Below, one piece after another: positions 22,373 to 31,615 of a stretch of 35,961 nucleotides of DNA. The stretch is from Myxococcales bacterium (GTDB lineage: Bacteria > Myxococcota_A > Polyangia > Fen-1088). The notes under the pieces were generated by a model. That model was not told where the DNA came from. It did no database searches and saw nothing but the letters and a program-made list of their open reading frames with translations. Both the position numbers and the translations under genes were made by a program. Each line of letters opens with the position of its first letter. The stretch's first letter is position 1. The DNA lies in assembly GCA_003158455.1 (NCBI GenBank), contig PMJO01000346.1, positions 24,207 to 60,167 of the forward strand. Reading direction: 5' to 3'.

Positions 22373-25300
22373 ATGGCCAAGCGGAAAACAAAGCCCCGGG
22401 AATCTCGAAGGGCAATTCAGCCTGGCTCAACCTCCACTCAGGCCCGGGCTCGCAAGACGCCGCCTACTCCGGCCATTGCTGTCGCTCCCAGGCCGGTAGG
22501 CCTCGGCGCCCTCGCAACTTCAAATGCAGATCTGATCGCCGCCAACGCGCGGTGGCAGTCCTCCAGGGAGGAACTGGAAGTTACCAAGGAAGAACTCTGG
22601 TCGACGAATGCGGCATTGGAGTCGGCAAACCGTGAGCTGCGCCAGAAGGTCCACGAGCTGGTCATCGCCAACACCGACCAGCAGAACCTCTTCTCGGCAA
22701 CCCAGGTTGCCATCATCTTTCTCGACCGCGATCAGAAATTGGCGAAGTTCACCCCCGCCGCCACGGCGCTCTTTCATTTCATCGAGTCAGATCTCGGACG
22801 GCCGCTGCACGATCTGGCCCCGAGGTTTGCGGGCACCGATCTGCGGGCCGATGTCGGCGAGGTGCAGCGCGCTCTGGTGCCAGTAGAGCGGGAGATCCGG
22901 GCCGGGGAGTCCTGGTTCGTGCTGCGCGTGCTGCCCTACCGCGCGCTCGACGACTCGATCGCGGGCACAATCATCACTTTCGCTGACGTAACCAGGCTCA
23001 AGCGCGCGGAAACAGCGCTGCGCGAAAACGAGCGACTGCTCAAAGACATCATCGACGGAAGCCCTTCTCCGATCTTCCTCAAGGATCTGCAAGGGCGCTT
23101 TCTTACCATCAACAAGCGTTTGGAAGGGATGCTGGGCATGTCCCGCGAGCGGCTCAAGGGCATGACCGACTACGATCTTTTCCCGACGGAGCGCGCCGAT
23201 CTATTCCGCGAGCACGATCGCCAGGTTGCCCAGAGCAGGAGGCCCGTCGACCTCGAAGAGGTTGCCGATCTTCCCGACGGGCACCACGTGTTCCTGGCGA
23301 GCAAGTTTCCGCTCACCGACTCGGCCGGGCGGCTGTATGGGGTCGGCGCGATCTCACACGACATCACCGAACGCAAACAAGCGGAAGACATGGTCCGCCG
23401 CTACGCGAGCCTGTTGCGGCTATCCCAGGATGCCATCCACGTGCGCCGCCTTTCCGGGCAGATCGAGTTCTGGAATGACGGAGCCGACGAGCTCTACGGC
23501 TTCGCCGAGCAGGAGGTTTTGGGCAAGAATCTCTACGAGGTTCTGCACACCGTCGGCCCGATCTCCTTGGCAGAGGTGGACGCGATCCTGGCCCGGGTTG
23601 GCCACTGGGAAGGGGACCTGATCAACCTCTCGAAGAAAGGCCGTCCGGTGACGGTCTCGGTTCGGATGCAGCTTGTGCACGGCGAAGATGGAATCGAGCG
23701 GGTTCTCCACTCAAGCCACGACATCAGCGAGCGCAAGCAGGCCGAGCAGGCGCTGCACGACTCGCAGACGCGGCTGGCGGCCATTGTCGACAGCATTGCC
23801 GACGGTTTCTATGCCCTTGATCGGCAGTGGCGCGTGACCCACATGAACGACACGGCCCTGCGCTACTTCCACAAGGCGCGCGAAGAGGTGCTGGGGCGTT
23901 CGCTTCTAGAACTCTTCCCCGGGTTCGCCGGCAGCGTGTTCGAGACCGAGTTGCGCCGGGCCATGGAAAGTGGTACCTCGATCCGTGTCCACGCGCCTTC
24001 GGTGGCCACCGACCGCACAGTGGAGCTGTTTGGCTATCCGGGTGCGGACAACCTTACGGTGTTGTTCCGGGACGTGACCGAGCGCGAGCTGCAGGCCCGT
24101 CGAGTACAGCAGCTTACCCAGCTCTACGCAGTCCTCAGTCAAGCAAACGAGATGATCGTCCGCACCCGCGACCAGACGCAGCTTTTCCAGGAAGTGTGCC
24201 GGATCGTCACGCAACAGATGACGTGCCCATTGGCCTGGATCGGTCTGGTCGAGGAGGGTTGGGTGAAGCCTGTGGCCGCCAGCGGCACCGCTAGCGACTA
24301 CCTAGATGGAATCAGGGTAGAAGTCGAGGGCAAGCTCGGCCAAGGTCCGACCGGCTCCTGCATCCGCGAGGATCGGGCCGTGGTGAACGATGACTTCGAT
24401 GCCAACCCCTCGACGTCGCCCTGGCGCGAATCAGCGCTGCACCACGGGTTCAGGGCGTCTGCCGCCTTTCCCCTGCGCAAGAACGGAAGGGCAATCGGCG
24501 CTCTCACTCTGTATTCGCAACAACGGGCCGCCTTCGACTCGGAACAGGTCGAGTTGCTGCTGGCATTGGCGGCCGATGTCTCGTATGCGCTGGATGCGAT
24601 CGATGCCGAGCGCCAGCGTGCCGAGGCCGAACATGCCCTGCAAGAAAGCGAACGCGAACTGCGCGACGCAGACGCGCGCAAGAATGAGTTCCTCGCGATG
24701 CTCTCGCATGAGCTGCGCAACCCGCTGGCGCCCATCAAGAACAGCCTGTACGTCCTTCAACATGTTCGCGGCGATGGCGAGCAAGTGCAGCGTGCTGAAT
24801 CGGTGATCGAGCGCCAGGTTGCGCACCTGACCAGTCTGATCGACGATCTTCTCGACGTCACGCGGGTCACGCGCGGCAAGATCCGGCTTGAAAAGGAGCA
24901 GGTGAACCTCGACGAGCTGGTCGGCCGGACGGTCGAGGACCACCGCGACCTGTTTGCAAAAGCCGGCGTGAAGCTTGCGCTGCGGCCCAGCGGCGCCAGG
25001 TTGATGGTCCACGCAGACCGGACCCGCCTGACCCAGGTGGTCGGTAACTTGCTACAAAACGCGGTGAAGTTCACGCCCAAGGGCGGCGCCACCACAGCGT
25101 CCATCGAGAGCCGCGGGGATGGCCAGGCAGCCGTTCGAATCTGCGACACCGGGGCTGGGATCGGTGCGGACATCTTGCCGCACCTATTTGAGCCCTTCAC
25201 TCAGGCGGACCGGACCCTCGACCGCTCAAAGGGCGGCCTTGGCCTAGGACTGGCCCTGGTCAAGGGTTTGGTGGAAATGCACGACGGTAGGGTGTCGGTG

Positions 25301-25798
25301 CGAAGCGAAGGGCCAGGCAAGGGCGCGGAGTTCGAGGTCGTCCTGCCCACGATACCGGCTTCAGAGATCGCCGAGCCTCGTCCGCCAATCGAGCAAGCTC
25401 CCGCTCAACCACGGCGGGTTCTCATCATCGAAGACAATCGCGACGCCGCCGACAGCCTGCGCGAGGTGTTGGATCTCCTCAATCACTCGGCGATGGTTGC
25501 GTACTCCGGCGACGAGGGCTTGGAGAAGAGTCGCGCGCTTCGGCCTGACGTCATTCTTTGCGACATCGGCCTGCCCGGGATGGATGGGCACGAGGTCGCG
25601 CGGGCCATCCGCGCCGATGCCAGCCTGTCGGCCACTACCCTGGTTGCCCTGACTGGCTACGCCGCCCCGGAAGACCTTGCCAAGTCGCAGGAGGCGGGCT
25701 TCGATTTCCACCTGGCCAAGCCCCCGAGCATCGAAGCGATCGAGCAGGTGCTCGCGGAAGCGATGCGGAGAAACGAAAGCCTGCGGGTAGAAGAGTAG
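22373..25798 (+). CDS. Hybrid histidine kinase: CheB/CheR-type PAS, three PAS, GAF, HisKA-HATPase-REC
   Basis: This 1141-residue soluble hybrid sensor kinase has no transmembrane segment. A coiled coil at about 60-105 leads into a PAS at 105-208 (FLDRDQKLAKFTPAATALFHFI). This is the PAS_10 type usually found fused behind CheB-CheR, but no methylesterase or methyltransferase domain precedes it. PAS domains follow at about 218-335, 342-455 and 465-570, then a GAF at about 600-745. The phosphorylated histidine is H779 in LSHELRNPLAP. The ATPase domain shows RSKGGLGLGLALVKG. The C-terminal receiver has D1064 (CDIGLPGMDG). With no output domain, phosphate probably passes to another protein. The ATG at 22373 has a weak ribosome site. 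The next kinase starts 35 nt after the stop, so they are likely cotranscribed. Confidence 0.92.
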   Translation: MAKRKTKPRESRRAIQPGSTSTQARARKTPPTPAIAVAPRPVGLGALATSNADLIAANARWQSSREELEVTKEELWSTNAALESANRELRQKVHELVIANTDQQNLFSATQVAIIFLDRDQKLAKFTPAATALFHFIESDLGRPLHDLAPRFAGTDLRADVGEVQRALVPVEREIRAGESWFVLRVLPYRALDDSIAGTIITFADVTRLKRAETALRENERLLKDIIDGSPSPIFLKDLQGRFLTINKRLEGMLGMSRERLKGMTDYDLFPTERADLFREHDRQVAQSRRPVDLEEVADLPDGHHVFLASKFPLTDSAGRLYGVGAISHDITERKQAEDMVRRYASLLRLSQDAIHVRRLSGQIEFWNDGADELYGFAEQEVLGKNLYEVLHTVGPISLAEVDAILARVGHWEGDLINLSKKGRPVTVSVRMQLVHGEDGIERVLHSSHDISERKQAEQALHDSQTRLAAIVDSIADGFYALDRQWRVTHMNDTALRYFHKAREEVLGRSLLELFPGFAGSVFETELRRAMESGTSIRVHAPSVATDRTVELFGYPGADNLTVLFRDVTERELQARRVQQLTQLYAVLSQANEMIVRTRDQTQLFQEVCRIVTQQMTCPLAWIGLVEEGWVKPVAASGTASDYLDGIRVEVEGKLGQGPTGSCIREDRAVVNDDFDANPSTSPWRESALHHGFRASAAFPLRKNGRAIGALTLYSQQRAAFDSEQVELLLALAADVSYALDAIDAERQRAEAEHALQESERELRDADARKNEFLAMLSHELRNPLAPIKNSLYVLQHVRGDGEQVQRAESVIERQVAHLTSLIDDLLDVTRVTRGKIRLEKEQVNLDELVGRTVEDHRDLFAKAGVKLALRPSGARLMVHADRTRLTQVVGNLLQNAVKFTPKGGATTASIESRGDGQAAVRICDTGAGIGADILPHLFEPFTQADRTLDRSKGGLGLGLALVKGLVEMHDGRVSVRSEGPGKGAEFEVVLPTIPASEIAEPRPPIEQAPAQPRRVLIIEDNRDAADSLREVLDLLNHSAMVAYSGDEGLEKSRALRPDVILCDIGLPGMDGHEVARAIRADASLSATTLVALTGYAAPEDLAKSQEAGFDFHLAKPPSIEAIEQVLAEAMRRNESLRVEE

Positions 25799-25833
25799 CA
25801 AATGTACCCGGAAGAAGTCCGACAGGACTGACA

Positions 25834-28800
25834 ATGACTAGCAAGAAGCCACGCGCGCGCGTCGCGCGGAACCCGCTGGCCACGGATCTCCGCGAACACA
25901 AGCAGAGTGAGCAGATCCTCGCCGAGGGGCTGCTGGCGCGTTCGGTGCTGGAACAGGCCGCCGACGCCATCGTGGTCTGCGATGACAAGGGCCAGATCAC
26001 ACGCGTGAGCCGCTCTGCCGAGCAACTGTGCGGCTGCTCTCCCTTGCGTGCCAATTTTGATGCCGCATTCCCGGTGGTACTCACCTCGCCTTTGCTCGGC
26101 GGTGGCCTGACCGCAAATGCGCTTAAGGGCGCGATCCTTCGCGCGGAGCCGGCCACGCTCACCCGCGTCGACGGCTCGAAAGCGGATCTTCTGCTGAGTG
26201 CGACCCCGCTGCAGACGGCAGACGGGCGGATCATTGGCTGCGTGATCAACATGGTCGATGTCTCGGAGCACCGACGCGCCGACGAGGTGCTACGGGCGAG
26301 CGAAGCGCGTTTCCGCTCGGTGCTGGAAGATTCCCGTGATGTCATCTATCGAGTCAATGTGCAAACCGGCCACTACGACTACATCAGCCCTTCCGTAGAA
26401 ACCGCCGTTGGTTTCTCGCCTGATGAACTAGCAGGAATGGACGTCGAGACGTCGCAGGCCATGATTCACCCTGACGATGCGCCTGCCATGCGGGCTGCGG
26501 CGGCGCGCTTGGAGACCACCGGCAAGGCCGACGTGGAGTACCGCCAGAAGACCAAGAACGGCGACTACCGCTGGCTCTCCAACCATATGTCCCTGGTCAA
26601 GGACAGCTCGGGCCGGCCGCTCTATCGCGACGGCAACATTCGCGACGTCACCGAGCAGAAGCAAGCCGAGCGCGCGCTTCGGCAAAGCGATGCCCAGCAT
26701 CGCACACTGTTTGACAACAGCATCGACGCGATCTTTGCAACCGCGCCCGACGGAAGGGTGTTTGCCGCGAATCAGGCCGCCTGCCAGACCTTCGGCATGA
26801 CCGAGGAGGAACTGATCCGCGCGGGTCGTGAAGGAATTACCGACTGGTCCGACCCGCGCCATGGCCCTGCCTTGGCCGAGCGGGCTCGTTTGGGGCACCT
26901 GCGCCGCGAACTGGGCTACGTTCGCAAGGACGGCACGAAATTCACCGCCGAGGTCAGCTCGGTCATCCTACCCGACCGGGCCACGTCATTCGTGATCTTG
27001 CGCGACATCACCGAGCGCGAGCAAGCAGGAGCGCAGCGGGAGGCTTTGCTCGCCGAGCTCAAGGCGATCGTCGCGTCCATGCCCGATGGCCTCATCACCT
27101 ACAAGCAAGGCGCGCCTGGGGCGACGATCAACCCAGCAGCACATCGTATCCTCGGGGTGCCAGCCGAGGACTGGCCGCGCACCATCGCCGAACGAGCCCG
27201 CCTTATGCAGGTCCGGAACGAGGCTGGGCTGCCCGTTGATGCCGATGCGAGTCCGGCCGCGCGCGCTCTACGCGGCGATACGGTCGCGTCCGAGATCATG
27301 CGACTCCAGCGCCCGGACGGGGAGGAGCGCTGGGTTTCCGTCGGAGCGGCGCCTATCATCACCTCTACCGGCGAACGGGTCGGTGCCCTCACGCTCTTCA
27401 GCGACATCACCGAACGCAGACACGCGGATGAGGAGTTTCGCGCCGGCAGCACGCTGCTGAACAGCGTGCTCACCAGCTCTTTGTCTGGCATTATGGCGTT
27501 CAAGTCGATCCGCGATGCGCAGGGCCGCATCACGGACTTCGAGTGGCAACTGTGCAACGCCACCGCCGAGCGAATGGTCGGACGGCGTGCCACTGACCTA
27601 GTCGGCCGCAAGCTGCTGGTGGAGATGCCCGGCAACAAGGCAGACGGGCTGTTCGACAAGTACGTCGTGGTCGTCGAGACCGGCAAGCCGCTGCACCACG
27701 AGCACTACTACGAGCACGAGGGGCTGAAGACCTGGTTCGAGACATGTGCGGTCCAACTCGGCGACGGTTTCGCCGTGACCTTCTCCGACATCACCAACCG
27801 CAAGCAAGCCGAAGAGGAGCTTCGCGCCGCACAACAGCGGTTGGAGTCCCTGCTAGCGAATTCTCCGTTGGCGGTCATCGAGTGGTCGTCGGCGGACTAC
27901 CGGATCGTACGTTGGTCGAACGAAGCGACCAGGGTTTTCGGCTGGACCGCCGAGGAAACCGTCGGCAAACGAATCGACGAGTTGAACTGGGTCTACGCCG
28001 AGGACTGGCCGCTGGTAACGCGGGTGATGGGGGACATGCTGAGTGGCAAGTGTCCGCGCAACGTGAACAAGAACCGCAATGTCCGCAAGGATGGAATGGT
28101 GATCCATTGCGAGTGGTACAACTCGACGCTGCACCACCCGGACGGCAAGTTCTCCGTTCTGTCGCTGGTACTCGACGTGACCGAGCGCAAGCGGGCGGAG
28201 GAGTCGCTTGCACACAGCAACCTGAAACTGGCCGAGGTCTTGGACAGCATCCAGGACGACTTCTATGTCCTCGATCGCGACTGGAAGTTCATCTTCGCCA
28301 GCAGGCGGTTTACGTCAAGAATAGGGAAGCAGCCGGAAGACTTCATTGGCAACAATATCTGGGAGATGTTTTCCAAACACCTGGGAACGGCCTACGAAGA
28401 GAACTTGCGTGCGGCGATGGATAAGCGGGAGACACGGCGTTTTGAGATAGGCGGCAAGTACACCGATGCCTGGTATCGAATGACTGCTTCTCCCTCGGCA
28501 GAGGGAATCACCGTCCTCGGAACGGAGATAACCGAGAACAAGAAGATCGAAGAGGCATTGCGCGAAGCCGATCAGCGAAAGAATGAGTTCCTAGCGATGC
28601 TCTCGCACGAACTGCGCAACCCGCTGGCCCCAATCAGGAACAGCGTTCAGATCCTCGAACACGCGGCACCCGGCAGCGAGCAGGCGAAACGCGCTTTGGC
28701 GGTAATCGACCGCCAAGCCGGACAGCTCGCTCATTTGGTGGACGACCTGCTGGACGCGACTCGCATCACGCGAAGCAAAATCGAACTTCAGCGCCAAACC

Positions 28801-29661
28801 CTCGATCTCAACGAGTTGGTCCGCCACACCGTGGAGGATCAATGCACGCTCTTTGACAAGGCTGACGTGCATGTCGAGTTCCAGCCTGCCCCAGCCCCCG
28901 TGTTTGCTAACGGTGACCGGAACCGCCTTGCTCAGGTGATTGGCAATCTGCTGCAAAACGCGGCCAAGTTCACCGGCCGGGGTGGCAAGACGCGCATCAC
29001 CGTCAGTGCCGATGCGACGAAAGGACGAGCGGTGATCCAGGTGGCAGACACCGGAGTCGGCATGGTGCCCGAGATGATAGCGCGCCTGTTCCAGCCCTTT
29101 GCTCAGGCGGATTCCACTTTGGACCGGAGCAAAGGCGGGCTTGGCCTCGGGCTGGCTCTGGCCAAGGGGCTGGTCGATCTGCACGGGGGCGACATCACGG
29201 CTCGCAGTGCGGGGCTCGGCCAAGGGGCCGAGTTTGTCGTGCGCCTACCGCTTGCCAAGGAGGACTCGCTTTCGCCGCGACCCGCGGCTACTGCAAGCAG
29301 GGGCCGGCGGCGCGTGCTCATCATTGAGGACAACGTCGATGCAGCCGACAGCCTGCGTGACGTACTCGCCTTTGCCGAGCACGAGGTCGAGGTGGCATAC
29401 AACGGCCCGCAGGGAATTGCCAAGGCGCAGGAATTTCGCCCTGACATCGTGTTTTGCGACATTGGCCTTCCCATCATGGACGGCTATGAGGTCGCGCGCG
29501 CCTTCCGCGCCGACGACGCGCTCAAGGGCACCTTTCTTGTGGCTCTGAGCGGCTACACCATGCCGGAGGATCTCGAGCGAGCGTCGGCGGCAGGGTTCGA
29601 GAGACACCTGGCGAAGCCGCCCAGCCTGGAGAAGCTGGAGGAGATTCTGGCGAGTAGGTGA
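25834..29661 (+). CDS. Hybrid histidine kinase with seven PAS domains and a receiver
   Basis: This is a 1275-residue soluble protein. PAS modules lie at about 36-146, 155-277, 284-396, 405-527, 540-654, 666-784 and 798-905, several ending in the usual DITER/DVTER linker. The HisKA histidine is H925 (LSHELRNPLAP). The ATPase domain includes NLLQNAAKF and RSKGGLGLGLALAKG. The terminal receiver has D1209 (CDIGLPIMDG) and the LAKPPS lysine segment. Ligands of the PAS domains cannot be told from sequence. The frame is open 276 nt further upstream, but that part overlaps the first kinase, so I placed the start at ATG 25834 after AGGA. The kinase core is closely similar to those of its two neighbours, implying duplication with sensor exchange. 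Confidence 0.92.
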   Translation: MTSKKPRARVARNPLATDLREHKQSEQILAEGLLARSVLEQAADAIVVCDDKGQITRVSRSAEQLCGCSPLRANFDAAFPVVLTSPLLGGGLTANALKGAILRAEPATLTRVDGSKADLLLSATPLQTADGRIIGCVINMVDVSEHRRADEVLRASEARFRSVLEDSRDVIYRVNVQTGHYDYISPSVETAVGFSPDELAGMDVETSQAMIHPDDAPAMRAAAARLETTGKADVEYRQKTKNGDYRWLSNHMSLVKDSSGRPLYRDGNIRDVTEQKQAERALRQSDAQHRTLFDNSIDAIFATAPDGRVFAANQAACQTFGMTEEELIRAGREGITDWSDPRHGPALAERARLGHLRRELGYVRKDGTKFTAEVSSVILPDRATSFVILRDITEREQAGAQREALLAELKAIVASMPDGLITYKQGAPGATINPAAHRILGVPAEDWPRTIAERARLMQVRNEAGLPVDADASPAARALRGDTVASEIMRLQRPDGEERWVSVGAAPIITSTGERVGALTLFSDITERRHADEEFRAGSTLLNSVLTSSLSGIMAFKSIRDAQGRITDFEWQLCNATAERMVGRRATDLVGRKLLVEMPGNKADGLFDKYVVVVETGKPLHHEHYYEHEGLKTWFETCAVQLGDGFAVTFSDITNRKQAEEELRAAQQRLESLLANSPLAVIEWSSADYRIVRWSNEATRVFGWTAEETVGKRIDELNWVYAEDWPLVTRVMGDMLSGKCPRNVNKNRNVRKDGMVIHCEWYNSTLHHPDGKFSVLSLVLDVTERKRAEESLAHSNLKLAEVLDSIQDDFYVLDRDWKFIFASRRFTSRIGKQPEDFIGNNIWEMFSKHLGTAYEENLRAAMDKRETRRFEIGGKYTDAWYRMTASPSAEGITVLGTEITENKKIEEALREADQRKNEFLAMLSHELRNPLAPIRNSVQILEHAAPGSEQAKRALAVIDRQAGQLAHLVDDLLDATRITRSKIELQRQTLDLNELVRHTVEDQCTLFDKADVHVEFQPAPAPVFANGDRNRLAQVIGNLLQNAAKFTGRGGKTRITVSADATKGRAVIQVADTGVGMVPEMIARLFQPFAQADSTLDRSKGGLGLGLALAKGLVDLHGGDITARSAGLGQGAEFVVRLPLAKEDSLSPRPAATASRGRRRVLIIEDNVDAADSLRDVLAFAEHEVEVAYNGPQGIAKAQEFRPDIVFCDIGLPIMDGYEVARAFRADDALKGTFLVALSGYTMPEDLERASAAGFERHLAKPPSLEKLEEILASR

Positions 29662-29745
29662 TGTGACCCGCGCCCGGCCCGCTGGTCGCAAGCGGCGAAT
29701 GTGCAAAACCTGCGCTTGCGCGCGTTCCGAGGTAGCCTGCGCGGC

Positions 29746-30999
29746 ATGGACGATGTGCTGGCAATCATACTAGGGGGCGGGCGTGGGACGCGCCTGTTTC
29801 CCCTCACTCTCAAGCGCTCGAAGCCGGCCGTCCCGATTGGCGGGAAGTATCGCCTGATTGACATCCCGATCAGCAACTGTCTGAACGCAGGGCTGCGCCA
29901 CATCTTCGTGCTCACCCAGTTCAACTCGGAAAGCTTGAACACCCATATCGCGCGGACCTACAAGTTCGACGTGTTTTCTTCCGGCTACGTGACCGTGTTG
30001 GCCGCGGAGCAGACCGAGGAGGGAGGCGACTGGTTTCAGGGGACGGCCGATGCCGTGCGCCAGGGTTTGCGCCACATGCACCGGAGACCGGCGCGCGATC
30101 TGATGGTGCTTTCCGGAGACCAACTGTACAGCATGGACTTCCGCGAAATGCTGAGCACCCATCGCGAGAGCGGCGCCGATGCGACGGTGGCGGTGATTCC
30201 CGTGGCGGAGGAGCACGCCAGCGGACTTGGCATTCTCAAGATCGACGGAACCGGCCGCGTCGTGCTTTTCGATGAGAAGCCGCCGCGCGAGCGACTGCCG
30301 GCCCTGGTTTCCGAAATCCCCGGGCACCCGCCCGCTTACCTCGCCTCGATGGGCATCTACATCTTCAAGCGAGAGGTTCTGGAAAAGGCAGTCTCCGACC
30401 CGAAGCTGGTCGACTTCGGCCGGCACGTCATCCCTGATGCCGTCCCGAACCAGCGCGTACAGGCGCACATCTATCGCGGCTATTGGGAGGATGTCGGGAC
30501 CATTCCATCGTACTTCAGGGCCAACCTGGCTTTGTGCCAGCCAATTCCGCCGTTCGATTTCTACGACGCCGCCCATCCCGTCTTCACCAACCCGCGCTTT
30601 CTCCCCGCCTCCAAGCTGGACCAATGCACGATTCACAATGCCCTCATCTCCGAAGGCTGCATCTTGCACGGTGCGAACATCGACCACGCCGTGATCGGGA
30701 TCCGCAGCCGCATCGGCACGAATGTCCGCATCCGCGACAGCCTGCTCATCGGCGCCGACAGGTACGAGACATTGGATGAGATACGCGCCACTCTGGCGCG
30801 CGGCATACCGCCAGTTGGCGTGGGTTCCGATTCGATCATCGAGAGCGCCATCATCGACAAGAACGCCCGCATCGGCCGTGGGGTTCGCATTGTCAACCAA
30901 GCCAAGGTCAAGGAGAAGGACGGGGACAGCTATTTCATCCGCGAGGGGATCGTGGTCGTTCCCAAGGACGGCATTCTCCCCGATGGAAGTGTCATCTAA
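29746..30999 (+). CDS. glgC: Glucose-1-phosphate adenylyltransferase (ADP-glucose pyrophosphorylase)
   Basis: This 417-residue enzyme makes ADP-glucose from ATP and glucose-1-phosphate, the committed step of bacterial glycogen synthesis. Motifs include GGGRGTRLFPLT near the N-terminus, KPAVPIGGKYRLIDIPISNC, QGTADAVRQ, LSGDQLYSMDF, ASMGIYIF and GYWEDVGTI. The C-terminal 130 residues form the left-handed beta-helix with hexapeptide repeats (IGIRSRIGTNVRIRDS, SAIIDKNARIGRGVRI). The length is normal. I placed the start at ATG 29746, just before the nucleotide-binding loop; a GTG at 29701 in frame adds an unlikely basic tail. It lies 84 nt after the second kinase on the same strand, so it may be cotranscribed with the kinases. 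Other glycogen genes are not in view. Confidence 0.95.
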   Translation: MDDVLAIILGGGRGTRLFPLTLKRSKPAVPIGGKYRLIDIPISNCLNAGLRHIFVLTQFNSESLNTHIARTYKFDVFSSGYVTVLAAEQTEEGGDWFQGTADAVRQGLRHMHRRPARDLMVLSGDQLYSMDFREMLSTHRESGADATVAVIPVAEEHASGLGILKIDGTGRVVLFDEKPPRERLPALVSEIPGHPPAYLASMGIYIFKREVLEKAVSDPKLVDFGRHVIPDAVPNQRVQAHIYRGYWEDVGTIPSYFRANLALCQPIPPFDFYDAAHPVFTNPRFLPASKLDQCTIHNALISEGCILHGANIDHAVIGIRSRIGTNVRIRDSLLIGADRYETLDEIRATLARGIPPVGVGSDSIIESAIIDKNARIGRGVRIVNQAKVKEKDGDSYFIREGIVVVPKDGILPDGSVI

Positions 31000-31000
31000 A

Positions 31001-31398
31001 CTATCGGTTGCCCCGCCATTCCGCAGGGGCATCTGCGAGCAACTCCTCCAGCTTCTCCAGACTCGACGGCTTTGCCAGATGGCGCGCAAACCCTGCCTCC
31101 CATGCCCGTTGCAGATCGTCGGGCAGGGCGTAGCCGCTCAAGGCGACCAGGAACACGCCTTTCAGGGCCTCATCGGCCCGGAAGGCGCGCGCGACCTGCG
31201 CCACTGGTCGTCGAGCGAATAGAAGGCATCCGCGATGCTCGCCAGGATCGCGGTTATCCGGTTGTGGGCTTCGCGCAGCGTCGCATCCGCCGGTCTGCGC
31301 TCGGTCACGTCCTGAACCATCCCGGCCATGCTCTGGGGCTGGCCGCCCTCATCCGCACCTGGCGCGGACGGTTTTCGTGGCGGGCGACTCATGGACAT
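31001..31398 (-). pseudogene. Remnant of a fourth PAS/receiver hybrid kinase, internally deleted
   Basis: Reading the minus strand from 31398, one frame encodes the end of a PAS/PAC unit (GGQPQSMAGMVQDVTERRPAD) and the start of another PAS (ITAILASIADAFYSLDDQW). At about 31207 it meets, in a different frame, the last third of a receiver domain (VARAFRADEALKGVFLVALS to HLAKPSSLEKLEELLADA), which ends at TAG 31001. The rest of the PAS, the whole HisKA-HATPase part and the receiver phosphorylation site are missing, and the joint is out of frame. The receiver piece closely matches those of the flanking kinases. It is antisense to the neighbours and ends 1 nt from the glgC stop. This is a decayed paralogue and should not make a functional protein. 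Confidence 0.85.
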
Positions 31399-31615
31399 AC
31401 CTGGGGCCGGCTCGTCAACCAGCGAGCACGATGCACCGGCAGATCTGTCCAGTCTTCACGGCGTTGGAGCGATCGCGTCTTGCTTCCGTCGCCGCGATAT
31501 CTACCATGCGCCGTCTTGGCCATCAGCGTATTTTTGCCGCAGGTTGACTTGGAGAGCCCGGCTACAGTTTCAAACCGCTGACATATCTGCCGACACCGCA
31601 TCATCTAACTGCCGA

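Noticed and set aside
25558-25833. Upstream extension of the seven-PAS kinase frame
   Set aside because: It overlaps the receiver domain of the first kinase in another frame and reads as Arg/Gly/Pro-rich shadow sequence.
31328-31615. Upstream extension of the heme-sensor kinase
   Set aside because: It is partly antisense to the kinase remnant, and the predicted residues do not resemble a signal or sensor region; the membrane helix begins right after ATG 31616.
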